A stretch of 64,000 nt of DNA from Candidatus Gastranaerophilales bacterium (GCA_944325315.1 CALVAA010000001.1:1-64000), one strand, 5' to 3'. Positions 24,939 to 34,531 are shown, counted from the first letter of the stretch. Numbers and translations are program-made. The notes: generated by a model from the sequence alone, not told the origin.

Positions 24939-26825
24939 TTAATTAATATAGACCTTATACAAAGGCATAATTGCAGTGTTAATTTTTTTAATATTTAATT
25001 CTTTTGATTGCTTAATTTTTAAATTAGTGCAAATTTCGGGAATGTAAAGAACAATATTTTCTTTTTGTTTAATTTTCGACAGGTAATTGTTGATTAAATC
25101 AATGTCTTGTCTTATTCCGTAGTTTGAAACAATAATTTTTTCAACGGGCAAATCTTTATAATAATAAGCATACCTTATATTATCAGGCATGATAAAGTAT
25201 GAATTTTTGTTGTTTTTATAATCTTTTTGAAAGTACTGAACCTGAGAATCAATGTTACTGAAAAGATTAAAATTTTCATACTTCGGGATATTTATTGAAA
25301 AAATAAATACAATTAAAGGTATAATTTTATACTTGTATTCAAAATTAATCGCCATGCTTGTATTTATTATTAAAAGGGGTAAAAATATACAAAAATATCT
25401 TTCAAAAAGAATCGGCTTTGAAAATATAGAAATTAAATATGCAAAAATAAAAACAAAAACAATTATATATACGTTATAAATAAAAACTTTTTTATACCTG
25501 TCTTTTAATTTTCCAATAAGCCAAAAGCAAAAAACAAAAGAAACAACCATAAAAATAATATTTCCAAAATAAAAAGTTATGTGGTTTTTAATAACTTCAA
25601 GGGTTGGTTTTTCAAGCCAAACATTAAAATCATCACAAAACGATTTATAAATTACCGTTGTTTGAAGGTATGGAATAAATGTCAAAAAGGCAAAAACATT
25701 ACTTAAAAGAAATGCGATTCTTTTGTTTTTGAATAAAATAAGCCCTAAAATAAAATTTGCAAAGACATATAAGATACAATAATAGTGTGTATTTATAAGA
25801 AGAATGGAAAAAAGAGTGTAAATTAAAATATTAATATTTGAAAAACTATGCCTTAATCTATAAAAGAAATAACCATTCCACAGAATAAGCACCATTGATA
25901 AAATATAACTTCTGATTTCATTTGATTCAAGAATTATAAAAATATTAATTGCGCTTAAAAAGGCGCTGATGAGAGCTGTTTTTTTGTTGAGCACCTTTTT
26001 TAAAATATAATAAATTGAATAAATTTGTACCAATCCTATAATTAAAGCTAAAAAACGAATTGAAAATATGCTTTTATTAAAAAATAAAAACCAAATATTA
26101 GCTAAAATAAAAAACAAAGGAGGATTGCCCGGATCAAGTATTGTCCTTTTTAAATTAATATTTTGTCCTAAATCGGATATAAAGCAAAAAGTATAAAGCT
26201 CATCATTCCAAAGAGGAATAAAATCTATATGAGACAATCTTAAAATAAATCCTAAAAAAATAATCAGACAAATCAGATGTTTGGTTTTAATTTTGGGTTT
26301 GAATTTTATAAAATAGATGAAAGCTAAAACATAGCTAAAAAACCAAAAATACCAGTTATAGAAAATTGATTCAATATACACACCAATTTTTTGAATTAAC
26401 GTTTTTCCGTTAGTTTGATACGGGATATCTATTAAGTATGCCTTTTGTCCTTGAAACTGCGTTTGTTTTATTTTTAATTTATCAATATTTTGGATATAGT
26501 TTAGTTTTTTGCCGGTAAAAACAGACAAAGCATTAATTTTAATATTTGGTTTTTTGAAAATTAAAGCAATATTTTTAACTTCTTTTATATAAAAAAGCTC
26601 ATTTTCTTGATTAAGCTTATATGTATATACACCGTTTTTAAATTGCATTTTAGAACAGTTATCGTCAAAACAAATATAAATATCATCTTGTATTTTTGAT
26701 TCAATATTTACGCTTATTTTATTATTGTCGTTTTGAAAATAAAAAATGCTAAAAAACGGTCTGAAAACCAAAAAGGCCGCAATTGAAAAAAATATAAATA
26801 AAAATGTTATAATTTTTTTATGCAA
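24939..26825 (-). CDS. GT39-like membrane glycosyltransferase with N-terminal ectodomain
   Basis: A 628-residue membrane protein of the PMT/ArnT (GT-C, GT39) type, which moves sugars from polyprenyl-phosphate donors onto envelope targets. After an N-terminal anchor there is an extracytoplasmic domain (about 30-150) with an ICFDDNCSKM motif, then about 10-12 membrane segments. The catalytic-type acidic pair is in PLWNDELYTFCF, with DPGNPPLFFILANIWF in the second part of the signature. The N-terminal domain resembles that of the protein at 27564-28613. It overlaps the phosphoesterase gene upstream by eight bases. Confidence 0.82.
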   Translation of the reverse strand: MHKKIITFLFIFFSIAAFLVFRPFFSIFYFQNDNNKISVNIESKIQDDIYICFDDNCSKMQFKNGVYTYKLNQENELFYIKEVKNIALIFKKPNIKINALSVFTGKKLNYIQNIDKLKIKQTQFQGQKAYLIDIPYQTNGKTLIQKIGVYIESIFYNWYFWFFSYVLAFIYFIKFKPKIKTKHLICLIIFLGFILRLSHIDFIPLWNDELYTFCFISDLGQNINLKRTILDPGNPPLFFILANIWFLFFNKSIFSIRFLALIIGLVQIYSIYYILKKVLNKKTALISAFLSAINIFIILESNEIRSYILSMVLILWNGYFFYRLRHSFSNINILIYTLFSILLINTHYYCILYVFANFILGLILFKNKRIAFLLSNVFAFLTFIPYLQTTVIYKSFCDDFNVWLEKPTLEVIKNHITFYFGNIIFMVVSFVFCFWLIGKLKDRYKKVFIYNVYIIVFVFIFAYLISIFSKPILFERYFCIFLPLLIINTSMAINFEYKYKIIPLIVFIFSINIPKYENFNLFSNIDSQVQYFQKDYKNNKNSYFIMPDNIRYAYYYKDLPVEKIIVSNYGIRQDIDLINNYLSKIKQKENIVLYIPEICTNLKIKQSKELNIKKINTAIMPLYKVYIN

Positions 26826-27552
26826 TATACATCCCCGCTAAATCTTCTGCAAATTTAAAGCCCCTTGATAAAATATGTTTTGAAACTTTTATATTGTCGT
26901 ATTTAACCACTCTGTGTTCGCTTACAAATTTACCGTTTTTGTCGACCGTAAGCCAAAGATAAACGGGCATCTTATCCTCTGTCATGGAACGCCCTATTGA
27001 GCCTACATTTATTACAACTTTTGAGCTTTTTAAACTGTACCCGCAGGGTTTATGGGTATGGCCGCAAAGAATTAAATCGGCACTTGAATCCCCAACCATT
27101 GCTTCTACTTCATCATCTTTTAGATTCGGATAAATATTCTCGTTTTGGTTTCTGACTGAACCGTGCACCAATTCAATTTTTAGTCCGTTTACGACAACTT
27201 CTTTTTTTTCGGGCAAATTTCTTACAAAATTCAAATATTTTTTATCCGTAATTTTTACATCTTCTTCAAGAGAATAACCCATACAAGGATAGGCTTCTTT
27301 TGTTTTTTGAATCAATTCATCTGTACAATTTGAGACCATTTTATCCGTATTCCCTTGTATAATTTCAAAATCATCACCCATTTTTTCTTTTAATTCTAAT
27401 ATTTTTTGACAAATATAATTAGGATTGTATCCGGCTAAAATTAAATCACCAAGGCAGAATATTTTATCCGGTTTAAACTTTTCAATATCGTCAAAAACTC
27501 TGTCATATGCTTCTTTGTTAGCGTGAATATCAGATATAACCGCAATTTTCAT
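26818..27552 (-). CDS. Metallophosphoesterase (calcineurin-like, YfcE/MJ0936-type)
   Basis: A 244-residue two-metal phosphoesterase. The motifs are intact: D-x-H in ISDIHANKEA, GD-x-x in CLGDLILAGYNP, GN-x-D in IQGNTDKM, and the late histidines in ELVHGSVRN and LILCGHTHKPCGY. It probably acts in the cytoplasm on a nucleotide or phosphodiester; the substrate is unknown. It sits between two genes that share an ectodomain, and its end overlaps the GT39 gene start, so the three are likely an operon. Confidence 0.88.
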   Translation of the reverse strand: MKIAVISDIHANKEAYDRVFDDIEKFKPDKIFCLGDLILAGYNPNYICQKILELKEKMGDDFEIIQGNTDKMVSNCTDELIQKTKEAYPCMGYSLEEDVKITDKKYLNFVRNLPEKKEVVVNGLKIELVHGSVRNQNENIYPNLKDDEVEAMVGDSSADLILCGHTHKPCGYSLKSSKVVINVGSIGRSMTEDKMPVYLWLTVDKNGKFVSEHRVVKYDNIKVSKHILSRGFKFAEDLAGMYIA

Positions 27553-27563
27553 TATTATCCTCC

Positions 27564-28613
27564 TTATTCATATATAATTTTAGCATTTATACTATTTGCT
27601 GCCGGGTAGATTTTAATTTTAGGATTAAAAATTGATGCCATAGTGACATCAACAATAGAATCGTTAAAGTATAGTACGGCTTTTTTATTTTTTTCAATAA
27701 AATCACCTTTAATTTTTTCCATTGGTTTTTTGTCTTTTAAATCAACATAATGCCAGATAACATTTTTTCCTTTTGGTTTGTTTTTATTTACCGTAAGAGC
27801 GTATATTAAGCAGTCTTTGTGGTTTTTTGAATCAAGCTCAATAAAACTTTCATACTCATTTATACTTTTATTGCTTGGGTCAAATTTGATATAAAAAACG
27901 CAAAGACCAAACAAAACAATAACAGACATAAAAACAACAAAAATTGTTTTACGGTTTAGTTTAATTTCGTTTTTATTTAAAATTGCCCATATAAAGATGA
28001 TTCCAAGCCAAGCATAAGGTATAATAAAGAATTTCCAACTAAAAAATAAAGAAAGATATAAAATTATAAATGTTTTTAAGATTTCGGGGTAATTATTTAA
28101 TTCTTTAAATGTGACCAAATTGTATGGTTTTTCCCCTTCTTTTTTGATATCGATTAAAACTTCTTTGGCTTTAATGTTTTTTATATCATCGTAACTATAA
28201 CTGTATACTTTGTTTTTTGTGTAAAAATCTATTCTTTCTATGCTTTTTAATATATTTTCGTGTTCTTTCGGGTATGAAAAAGAGATTTTTTCAATTTTTG
28301 ATGAAAAAAATCCTTCATCATCTTCGCTATAGCTTGTTGAATAAACGCTGTATGTGCCGGATGCGCCGGGGAAAACGGAAGAGTTTTGAGGGCTTTTACA
28401 GTAGTCATTGAAGCAAAAAAATAAAGTTTTATTAATGGGCCTTGTTGAGCTTAAATTTACGGTTATCGGATATATTGTTCTTTGGGAATATATTTTAAAA
28501 TAATATTTATTTAGTCTTATAATATTTAGAATTAAAAAAATTGAGCAGACAAAAATAATCCAAAAGGATATTTTAAAGACAGGATATTTGGATTTTTCAA
28601 ATTTAATTTTCAT
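27564..28613 (-). CDS. Unknown membrane protein sharing an ectodomain with the GT39 protein
   Basis: A 349-residue protein. Residues 15-32 form a membrane segment, followed by an extracytoplasmic domain with FFCFNDYCKSP, alike in spacing and position to ICFDDNCSKM in the GT39 protein. Two or three membrane segments lie around 180-245, and the last 100 residues form a further soluble domain (KDCLIYALTVNKN, VIWHYVDLKDKKPMEKI, KKAVLYFNDSIVD). No enzyme motif is recognised. It is first of a three-gene minus-strand run with the phosphoesterase and GT39 genes, so a role in the same envelope glycan step is plausible. Confidence 0.72.
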   Translation of the reverse strand: MKIKFEKSKYPVFKISFWIIFVCSIFLILNIIRLNKYYFKIYSQRTIYPITVNLSSTRPINKTLFFCFNDYCKSPQNSSVFPGASGTYSVYSTSYSEDDEGFFSSKIEKISFSYPKEHENILKSIERIDFYTKNKVYSYSYDDIKNIKAKEVLIDIKKEGEKPYNLVTFKELNNYPEILKTFIILYLSLFFSWKFFIIPYAWLGIIFIWAILNKNEIKLNRKTIFVVFMSVIVLFGLCVFYIKFDPSNKSINEYESFIELDSKNHKDCLIYALTVNKNKPKGKNVIWHYVDLKDKKPMEKIKGDFIEKNKKAVLYFNDSIVDVTMASIFNPKIKIYPAANSINAKIIYE

Positions 28614-28681
28614 ACCGTCAATTCTACTTAATTGTTTTATGTTATGATTTTATCATATTTATTATTTTGAGGCTAAGATTA

Positions 28682-29734
28682 ATGGAAAAGATACAGATTA
28701 AAATAGGAAATGTTCCGATAGGAAAAGGCGCACCTGTTTCGATACAATCAATGACAAACACAAAAACAGATGACACAAATTCCACTTTAAGACAAATAGA
28801 ACAATTAGCACATGAAGGCTGTCAGATAATAAGACTGGCTGTTTTAAATAAAAACTGTGCTTATGCACTTAAAGAAATTGTCAAGTATTCCCCCATTCCA
28901 ACTGTAGCCGATATACACTTTGATTATCGTCTTGCAATAATTGCAATGGATATGGGGATTAATGCTCTCAGAATAAACCCCGGAAATATCGGAAATATTG
29001 AGCATACTAAACTTGTTGTAAAAAGAGCAAAAGAAGATAATATTCCAATAAGAATAGGGGTGAATGCCGGCTCATTAGAAAAAGATTTATATGAAAATAA
29101 CGAAATGGCTCTTGAAGATAAGATGATAGAATCTGCAATGCGTCACATAAAAATACTTGAAGATTTGGATTTTAATCTAATTAAAGTGTCGTTAAAGTCT
29201 TCTGATGTTATGACTACAATAAAAGCCTACAGAAAAATGTATGAAAAAATACCATACCCTTTACACGTGGGTTTAACTGAAGCAGGAACTTTAAGGGGCG
29301 GTTTAATAAAATCTTCTGTTGCAATAGGGGCACTTCTTTCAGAAGGCATAGGAGATACAATAAGAGTTTCTTTAACGGAAGATCCTATTGAAGAAGTTAA
29401 AGCTGCAAAAGAAATACTTAAAACATTGGGCATAAGAAAACAAGGGGTTAATTTTATTTCTTGTCCTACTTGCGGCAGAACACAGATTGATTTAATCGGT
29501 TTAGCGAAAAAAGTGGAAGAAAGATTTGCAAATTTGGATTGTCCGATAACAATTGCAACTATGGGCTGCCCCGTAAATGGTCCAAAAGAAGCAAAAAATG
29601 CTGACTATGGTATAGCAGGAGCAATAGGCGAGGGGTATATCTTTAAAAAAGGAGAGATGATAAAAAAAGTTCCCCAAGAAAACCTTTTGGATGAATTTGA
29701 AGCAATAATTAAAAAAGATTTAAATATAAATTAA
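28682..29734 (+). CDS. ispG: 4-hydroxy-3-methylbut-2-enyl diphosphate synthase (flavodoxin/ferredoxin)
   Basis: A 350-residue IspG, the penultimate MEP-pathway enzyme making HMBPP for isoprenoids. The TIM-barrel part has SIQSMTNTKTDDTNST and TVADIHFDYRLA. The 4Fe-4S ligands are in ISCPTCGRTQ and near GCPVNGPKEAKNADYG. The length fits the compact bacterial form. I start at ATG 28682, preceded by GAGG; five codons further upstream are open only via TTG. A MEP pathway fits an obligate anaerobe and the undecaprenyl demand of the nearby wall genes. Confidence 0.95.
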   Translation: MEKIQIKIGNVPIGKGAPVSIQSMTNTKTDDTNSTLRQIEQLAHEGCQIIRLAVLNKNCAYALKEIVKYSPIPTVADIHFDYRLAIIAMDMGINALRINPGNIGNIEHTKLVVKRAKEDNIPIRIGVNAGSLEKDLYENNEMALEDKMIESAMRHIKILEDLDFNLIKVSLKSSDVMTTIKAYRKMYEKIPYPLHVGLTEAGTLRGGLIKSSVAIGALLSEGIGDTIRVSLTEDPIEEVKAAKEILKTLGIRKQGVNFISCPTCGRTQIDLIGLAKKVEERFANLDCPITIATMGCPVNGPKEAKNADYGIAGAIGEGYIFKKGEMIKKVPQENLLDEFEAIIKKDLNIN

Positions 29735-29738
29735 AATT

Positions 29739-29766
29739 TTGTAAAATTCAAAATGTAGTATATAAT
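29739..29766 (+). promoter_or_regulatory. Sigma-70-type promoter for the gene at 29804
   Basis: TTGTAA at 29739-29744, a 16-base spacer, and a consensus TATAAT at 29761-29766. It lies directly after the ispG stop, so the secreted protein gene probably has its own transcript. Confidence 0.6.
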
Positions 29767-29803
29767 ATTGTATAAGATTAGTGCTAATAGTATAGGGGAA
29801 ATA

Positions 29804-30163
29804 ATGAAAAAAATATTGGTTTTATCTTTGTCTTTTCTGTTTGCTCAAGGGATAGCAAATGCTTATATAGATGGAAACAGGACAAGTGACATTGATGTTT
29901 TAAGGTCGATGGGCTACAGTGAAAGTGCTTTAAGGGTTGTTGACACCACAAGGGCAATGCATTCGGGTATTATTGGAAATTATCAAAGATATTACAGTCC
30001 AAAGAAAAAAGGTGCATATACTATTTTAAAAGAGTATGTTGATCCTATACAGGAAGATGCTCAATTCGGAGAGCATGAGATTAACTTTACTAATTCCTGG
30101 TTAGGTGATGAGCCGCCTAATGCATTAAGATATGTTGAAAATGCTCCTGTTGAAAATCTGTAA
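29804..30163 (+). CDS. Small secreted protein of unknown function
   Basis: A 119-residue protein with a clear signal peptide (KK, a hydrophobic stretch LVLSLSFLFAQ, cut near ANA-YI). The mature part includes DVLRSMGYSESALRVVDTTR and YQRYYSPKKKGAYTILKEYVDPIQEDAQFGEHEIN in adjoining stretches. I do not recognise it. ATG 29804 follows AGGGGAAATA. A consensus promoter is just upstream and a terminator about 40 bases downstream, so it is a monocistronic gene. Its end overlaps the convergent nuoN-like gene by 39 bases. Confidence 0.78.
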   Translation: MKKILVLSLSFLFAQGIANAYIDGNRTSDIDVLRSMGYSESALRVVDTTRAMHSGIIGNYQRYYSPKKKGAYTILKEYVDPIQEDAQFGEHEINFTNSWLGDEPPNALRYVENAPVENL

Positions 30164-31564
30164 AAATGTTGAAACTATTAAGATTATAAATACAAAATAA
30201 CAAACAGCGTAATTAAGCGCTGTTTTTTTATGAAAGGAATCTATTTTTCTTTTTTTATTTATACTGTAGCATTGTTGAATTAAGTTAACAGAATTGATTA
30301 GTATTAAAACATTTGCAATGACAGCTATGGAAATAAAATATATTGCAGTGTTGTCAAAAACGTATATTTCTTTTAATATATCCAGATTTAAAATTAAGAT
30401 TCCGCAGGGTATAACATTGGTTATGATTAATAAAAAAAAGGCGGTTAAAAATGCAAAGAAGCGATTGTTTAAAAATATGCCTTTAAAAGTTGAAAAACTT
30501 ACTTTATTGCTTTTAAGGTTGATTTTTAAGATAATGCACAAAGAATACAGGCAAATTAGCGTGAAACTGTTTAAAAACATTAATTTTAAGCAAGTATTTT
30601 GGCTGATTCCAAAAAGAAGCGCAGACAATAAAAAAGCACTGTAGCAAAGTGAAATGTTTGCAAAAAAGTTTATGATATTTTTGGTTTTAAAAACCCTAAT
30701 TGCACTGGTTAATAAGACAGAACTCAGAAAAACAAGTAAACTCAAGGTATGTATTTCGTTTGTGCAACCAAAGATTAAAAGAGCTTTTGTGTAGGCGATA
30801 AAACCAATTAAAGGCAAAAAGCAAAATAATAAAATTGCGCATGGAAAGTTTGTTTTATAATGGCGTCCTTGAGTGTAGTTAAATATAGGAAAAATTCCGA
30901 TTTTAGCAAAAAAGGAGCAACTTAAACAAACAAGAATAATGTCTGATTGGACTTGGTTATTTAATATTAAACTTAAAAAATAAAAACACAAAAATAAAAT
31001 ATCAACACATATGCTTTTTGAAATAAAGTCTGTATCATATATATCATCTTTCCTTATTCTCATATTTGAACCGTATTTATATATTGAATAGGCAATAATG
31101 CTAATAAGCAGGTATGAGATAAAGTAGTTTTGGATTTGTATTAAAAAAGAAGATAATAATGCAATAAAAAGCAGTATTGAATTTATAAGTGGCGTTTTAA
31201 ATCTTGCTTTTCTTACAACTTTATAATTAATAACAATGAACATAATAAAGAAAATATTCACTATAAATTGTATTAGAAGTGTTTTTTGGCTAAAAATTAA
31301 AAAACCGTTAAATAAATTGAAGTCAAATTTAGGGAAAAAAACCCGGCTTTTAATATATATCCCTCCCAAAATCAAAGATGAGACACTAAAAACAATTGTA
31401 GTTATAAAATCTGATAATCTTTTTATATTTAATTTGCGTTTTAAAAAGATAAATATAAAAAGATTGAAAACAATCCCTAAAATATAAAAAATATTAAATG
31501 AAAGATAAGAAAGCAATTCCGTTTCAGTAATTTCATTATTTAAATTTAAAATCAAATTTTCCAT
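30125..31564 (-). CDS. Divergent NuoN-like proton-channel subunit
   Basis: A 479-residue, about 14-segment membrane protein of the NuoL/M/N-MrpA/D superfamily, by position and general pattern closest to NuoN. The key broken-helix lysine seems kept in FFAKIGIFPIFNYTQ, which corresponds to F-K-I-x-x-V-P-F-H in NuoN. Most other family signatures are worn: the usual glutamate of helix 5 is not obvious. It is third in a minus-strand trio, two bases after the NuoM-like gene. Its last part overlaps the convergent small secreted gene. Proton or cation movement is likely; the partners are unknown. Confidence 0.65.
   Translation of the reverse strand: MENLILNLNNEITETELLSYLSFNIFYILGIVFNLFIFIFLKRKLNIKRLSDFITTIVFSVSSLILGGIYIKSRVFFPKFDFNLFNGFLIFSQKTLLIQFIVNIFFIMFIVINYKVVRKARFKTPLINSILLFIALLSSFLIQIQNYFISYLLISIIAYSIYKYGSNMRIRKDDIYDTDFISKSICVDILFLCFYFLSLILNNQVQSDIILVCLSCSFFAKIGIFPIFNYTQGRHYKTNFPCAILLFCFLPLIGFIAYTKALLIFGCTNEIHTLSLLVFLSSVLLTSAIRVFKTKNIINFFANISLCYSAFLLSALLFGISQNTCLKLMFLNSFTLICLYSLCIILKINLKSNKVSFSTFKGIFLNNRFFAFLTAFFLLIITNVIPCGILILNLDILKEIYVFDNTAIYFISIAVIANVLILINSVNLIQQCYSINKKRKIDSFHKKTALNYAVCYFVFIILIVSTFLQIFNRSIFNIS
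30203..30224 (+). terminator. Rho-independent terminator
   Basis: AACAGCG / CGCTGTT stem (7 bp) with an 8-base loop and a following run of T. It ends the message from 29804-30163 and lies within the C-terminal codons of the opposite-strand NuoN-like gene. Confidence 0.7.
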
Positions 31565-31566
31565 AC

Positions 31567-32994
31567 TTAAAATTCTCCAACCCCGTAAGTTAAATTAACA
31601 GAATCAAAAATATATTGAGGATACAAGCTTATTATTATAAGTGCCAAAGTAAGAATAACAAAAGCAACAAGTTGATGATTTGCAAGTTGAATTGTGTTTT
31701 TTTGTTTTGTGTCTGACTCAATTAAAATTTTATAAATCATATTTAAAAATGCAAGTGCAACTCCAAAGCTTGCAAAAGCTAAACAATAAGGTGCAAAAGT
31801 CAGGGTGAATGATTCAAAATCTATTGAAAAAATTGAAATAAGACTAATTGTATTTCCCCAAAATAATGAAAACGGGGGAATTTTTACAAGATTCAAAAGG
31901 CAAAAACATGTAAAAAATTGAGTCAGTTTTGTTTTGTCATTGATTTTTGAAAAGTCTTCAATGTTATCGCTTTTATTAAATTCTTTTAAAATAATAAAAA
32001 TTAAATACGCAAGATAAATTGAAATTGAAAAGGCAAAAACATTATAGCCAAGCGCTTTAATATTAATTTCATTAAATGTAAATAAAGGTATGATTATTGA
32101 AGCGGATGTAATTATTGTCGCACTTTTCAAGAAATTAAATATATTTTTTTCTGAATATGTGAGAATTAAAAAATATAAAATATTAAAAATTAAATATATA
32201 ACAACATACTGCTGAATTTCGCAAAGGATATAGTCAAAGTTTAAGTATACTTTAATTAAAAGATAATTTCCCGTAATAAAAAACATAATTGAGCTAAAAG
32301 CGTTTATCAAAGGATTGTTTACGGTTTTAAAATTAAAAGGGATAAAATTTAATAATCTTATAGCTATTATCAAAAAGCCTAAAACCGCTAAAAATACGGA
32401 AGTATCAGATATGTTATAAAGGTTGTTAACTGCTGATGAAAAACCAAAGGAAATATCATTTACAATAAAATATCTGGCAAAATCAAAACAAATCAAAAAA
32501 GCAGATACCAAAACTACAAAAATATTTCCTTTTAAAATTGTTTTATAAGATTTTTTCCCTTGTTTGCTGTTAAAGCAAAAGTTTAAAAGATAATCCAGAA
32601 TAAAAATCCAAAATATTGCAGTCAAAATCAAAAATATATTATCCGAATACAAAACAAGGTTAACAAGCCCCAGGTAAAGAGCAACAGAGCTGTAGAAAAG
32701 TCTGTGAAGTTTTTTTACTATTGTTTTTGAAAAAATAGATGTGACAAGAACAATAAGTGAAATTAAAAATGAAAACAAAAGACAAAATCCGTCTGTTTTA
32801 AATGAAAAGCCTAAAAGTGAAAAAATGCTGTTCTGTTTTTCGAAAAGGGCAAAAAACGAAACAAATAATTGCAAAAAGGCAAAAGTGTTGAAAATCCGTC
32901 TTATATAAACAGGATTTTTTATGAAAGCAAACAGTGCAATAAATGCTGCAAAAATAAAAGGAAGGATAAGACTAAAAGCATTAATTATAAGCAT
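31567..32994 (-). CDS. Divergent NuoM-like proton-channel subunit
   Basis: A 475-residue, about 14-segment membrane protein, middle gene of the trio. The segment IAIRLLNFIPFNFKTVNNPL occupies the place of NuoM's A-V-K-x-P-x-x-P-x-H-x-W-L-P-D-A-H, with arginine where lysine is usual and no H-x-W-L. The usual F-W-E of helix 5 is replaced (IFWIFILDYLL). It overlaps the NuoL-like gene by ten bases and is two bases from the NuoN-like gene, matching the L-M-N order of nuo operons. The assignment rests on order, size and this alignment, so it is moderate. Confidence 0.62.
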   Translation of the reverse strand: MLIINAFSLILPFIFAAFIALFAFIKNPVYIRRIFNTFAFLQLFVSFFALFEKQNSIFSLLGFSFKTDGFCLLFSFLISLIVLVTSIFSKTIVKKLHRLFYSSVALYLGLVNLVLYSDNIFLILTAIFWIFILDYLLNFCFNSKQGKKSYKTILKGNIFVVLVSAFLICFDFARYFIVNDISFGFSSAVNNLYNISDTSVFLAVLGFLIIAIRLLNFIPFNFKTVNNPLINAFSSIMFFITGNYLLIKVYLNFDYILCEIQQYVVIYLIFNILYFLILTYSEKNIFNFLKSATIITSASIIIPLFTFNEINIKALGYNVFAFSISIYLAYLIFIILKEFNKSDNIEDFSKINDKTKLTQFFTCFCLLNLVKIPPFSLFWGNTISLISIFSIDFESFTLTFAPYCLAFASFGVALAFLNMIYKILIESDTKQKNTIQLANHQLVAFVILTLALIIISLYPQYIFDSVNLTYGVGEF

Positions 32995-34415
32995 TTAAAC
33001 CTCCCGAATAAAGCTATAAAAATTGACACAAGAGATATCAAAGCAAAAATTATCAGTATATTCCTTATATTTTTAATCGGGTTTTTTGATTTATTTTTAA
33101 TTATAAAAATGCCTCCAAGCGTTTCAACTGCTTTTAGAAGAACAAAAAACAGATTTTGAGTAATGTTTTTATCTATAAAACAAACTGTTTTATAGATTTT
33201 TTCAGGGATTAATTCAAACACGGAAATCTGGATTCTTTCAACAATAAACCCCTTTTGTATGTTGATGGTTCTTTTTTTAAGATTGGTTTTTTCTTTCATA
33301 AAAAGTGCAAAAAGTACAATAAAAATTAATAAATTTGCGCTTAAATATACAGGTAATACAATATTTTGATGAAATTTCAAAAAACCGAGTATAAAAATTG
33401 CTCCAATCATTGAGTTAATGTGTGCAAATATTATTTTTATATTTTTTTCAAAAAGAACCAAAACCGCCGAAATTATAACACTTATTAACAAATAAAGCTC
33501 AAAATACTTTAAATATTGACCCAAAAATTCCATCAAAAAAGAAAGTTTTAGAAATATAATAAGTGCAAAAATATTGTTAACAAAAGGCATTATTGATATA
33601 TAGATTAAATTTGACGCATTTGCAAAAAAACTGAAGTAAGCATTAAAAGGTATAATCGTAAACTTTATCAGAATTGCGGCTATAAAAGAAATCATTATAA
33701 TTTTAAATTCAAAAGAAGAGCTTATCCCGTATGTGTAACTGAACAGTATATTAAGTTGCGAATAGTCGAGCGTGTGTGAGTCTATATATTCTTTGGACAG
33801 TATTGCATATTTAAATAAAAGCAAAATTCCCATCAGAAGAGAAAAATCTCCAAGAAGACTGATTCTGTAGAATCTTGTTATATTATAATCGGCAGTATTT
33901 TTAAATATATCAAAATATGAAAAAATTAAAATCAGCACTCCCTGAATAAAAGCAAAGAAAAAGCTTTGAAAAAGGTTTGAAGACAGGATAAAAACATAAC
34001 TGTTAAAAGCAATCAAAGATAAAAAAGCGTAATATCTTTGTTTTGTAAACATAAATTGTTTTCTTTTTTTGAAAAACAACTTTGCAAATATTCCGATTAA
34101 AATAAAAGCAAAAGATGAAAAAATCAATGCCAATAAACAGTATTTATCGACGCTAAAACCAAAATCCAGGTTGAAAGTTTCGGTTTTAAAAAAAGTAAAC
34201 GAAAAATTGTTTGTAATTTGGGATTGCCCAAAAAGAAAATAACTTATCAAAAATGATAATAATGACAGTAAATTTAAAAAAATAAAGCCGTTGTTTAAAA
34301 CTATTTTATTTACAAAAGCAAGTTTTAATCTCGAAATTATAAGATAAAGTGCAAAAATGCCCGAAATTGAACAATTTGCCAAAACAGAATATAAAACTAG
34401 GTTATTCATATCCAT
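32985..34415 (-). CDS. Divergent NuoL-like proton-channel subunit
   Basis: A 476-residue membrane protein opening the trio. GFSVDKYCLLALIFSS and the segment YRISLLGDFSLLMGILLLF match the NuoL G-F-x-x-D and N-R-I-G-D-F/A signatures. LIKFTIIPFNAYFSFFANAS takes the place of K-S-A-Q-x-P-L-H-x-W-L-P-D-A-M, keeping the lysine. The helix-5 glutamate is missing (FIQGVLILIFSYF). The long amphipathic C-terminal arm of NuoL is short or absent; the tail has two late hydrophobic segments. No other complex I genes occur nearby. Confidence 0.65.
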   Translation of the reverse strand: MDMNNLVLYSVLANCSISGIFALYLIISRLKLAFVNKIVLNNGFIFLNLLSLLSFLISYFLFGQSQITNNFSFTFFKTETFNLDFGFSVDKYCLLALIFSSFAFILIGIFAKLFFKKRKQFMFTKQRYYAFLSLIAFNSYVFILSSNLFQSFFFAFIQGVLILIFSYFDIFKNTADYNITRFYRISLLGDFSLLMGILLLFKYAILSKEYIDSHTLDYSQLNILFSYTYGISSSFEFKIIMISFIAAILIKFTIIPFNAYFSFFANASNLIYISIMPFVNNIFALIIFLKLSFLMEFLGQYLKYFELYLLISVIISAVLVLFEKNIKIIFAHINSMIGAIFILGFLKFHQNIVLPVYLSANLLIFIVLFALFMKEKTNLKKRTINIQKGFIVERIQISVFELIPEKIYKTVCFIDKNITQNLFFVLLKAVETLGGIFIIKNKSKNPIKNIRNILIIFALISLVSIFIALFGRFKCL

Positions 34416-34531
34416 TTTACTATATTATATATTTTTTTAATTTAGTGCAATATTTATTTAGACTATATTTATTTTCAATGTTTTTTTATATAAAATTGAA
34501 CTATAAATATTTTAGGAGACAAAAATTTATT

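Noticed and set aside
30125-34415. A complete respiratory complex I operon
   Set aside because: Only L, M and N-like genes are present, they lack key residues, and unrelated genes flank them.
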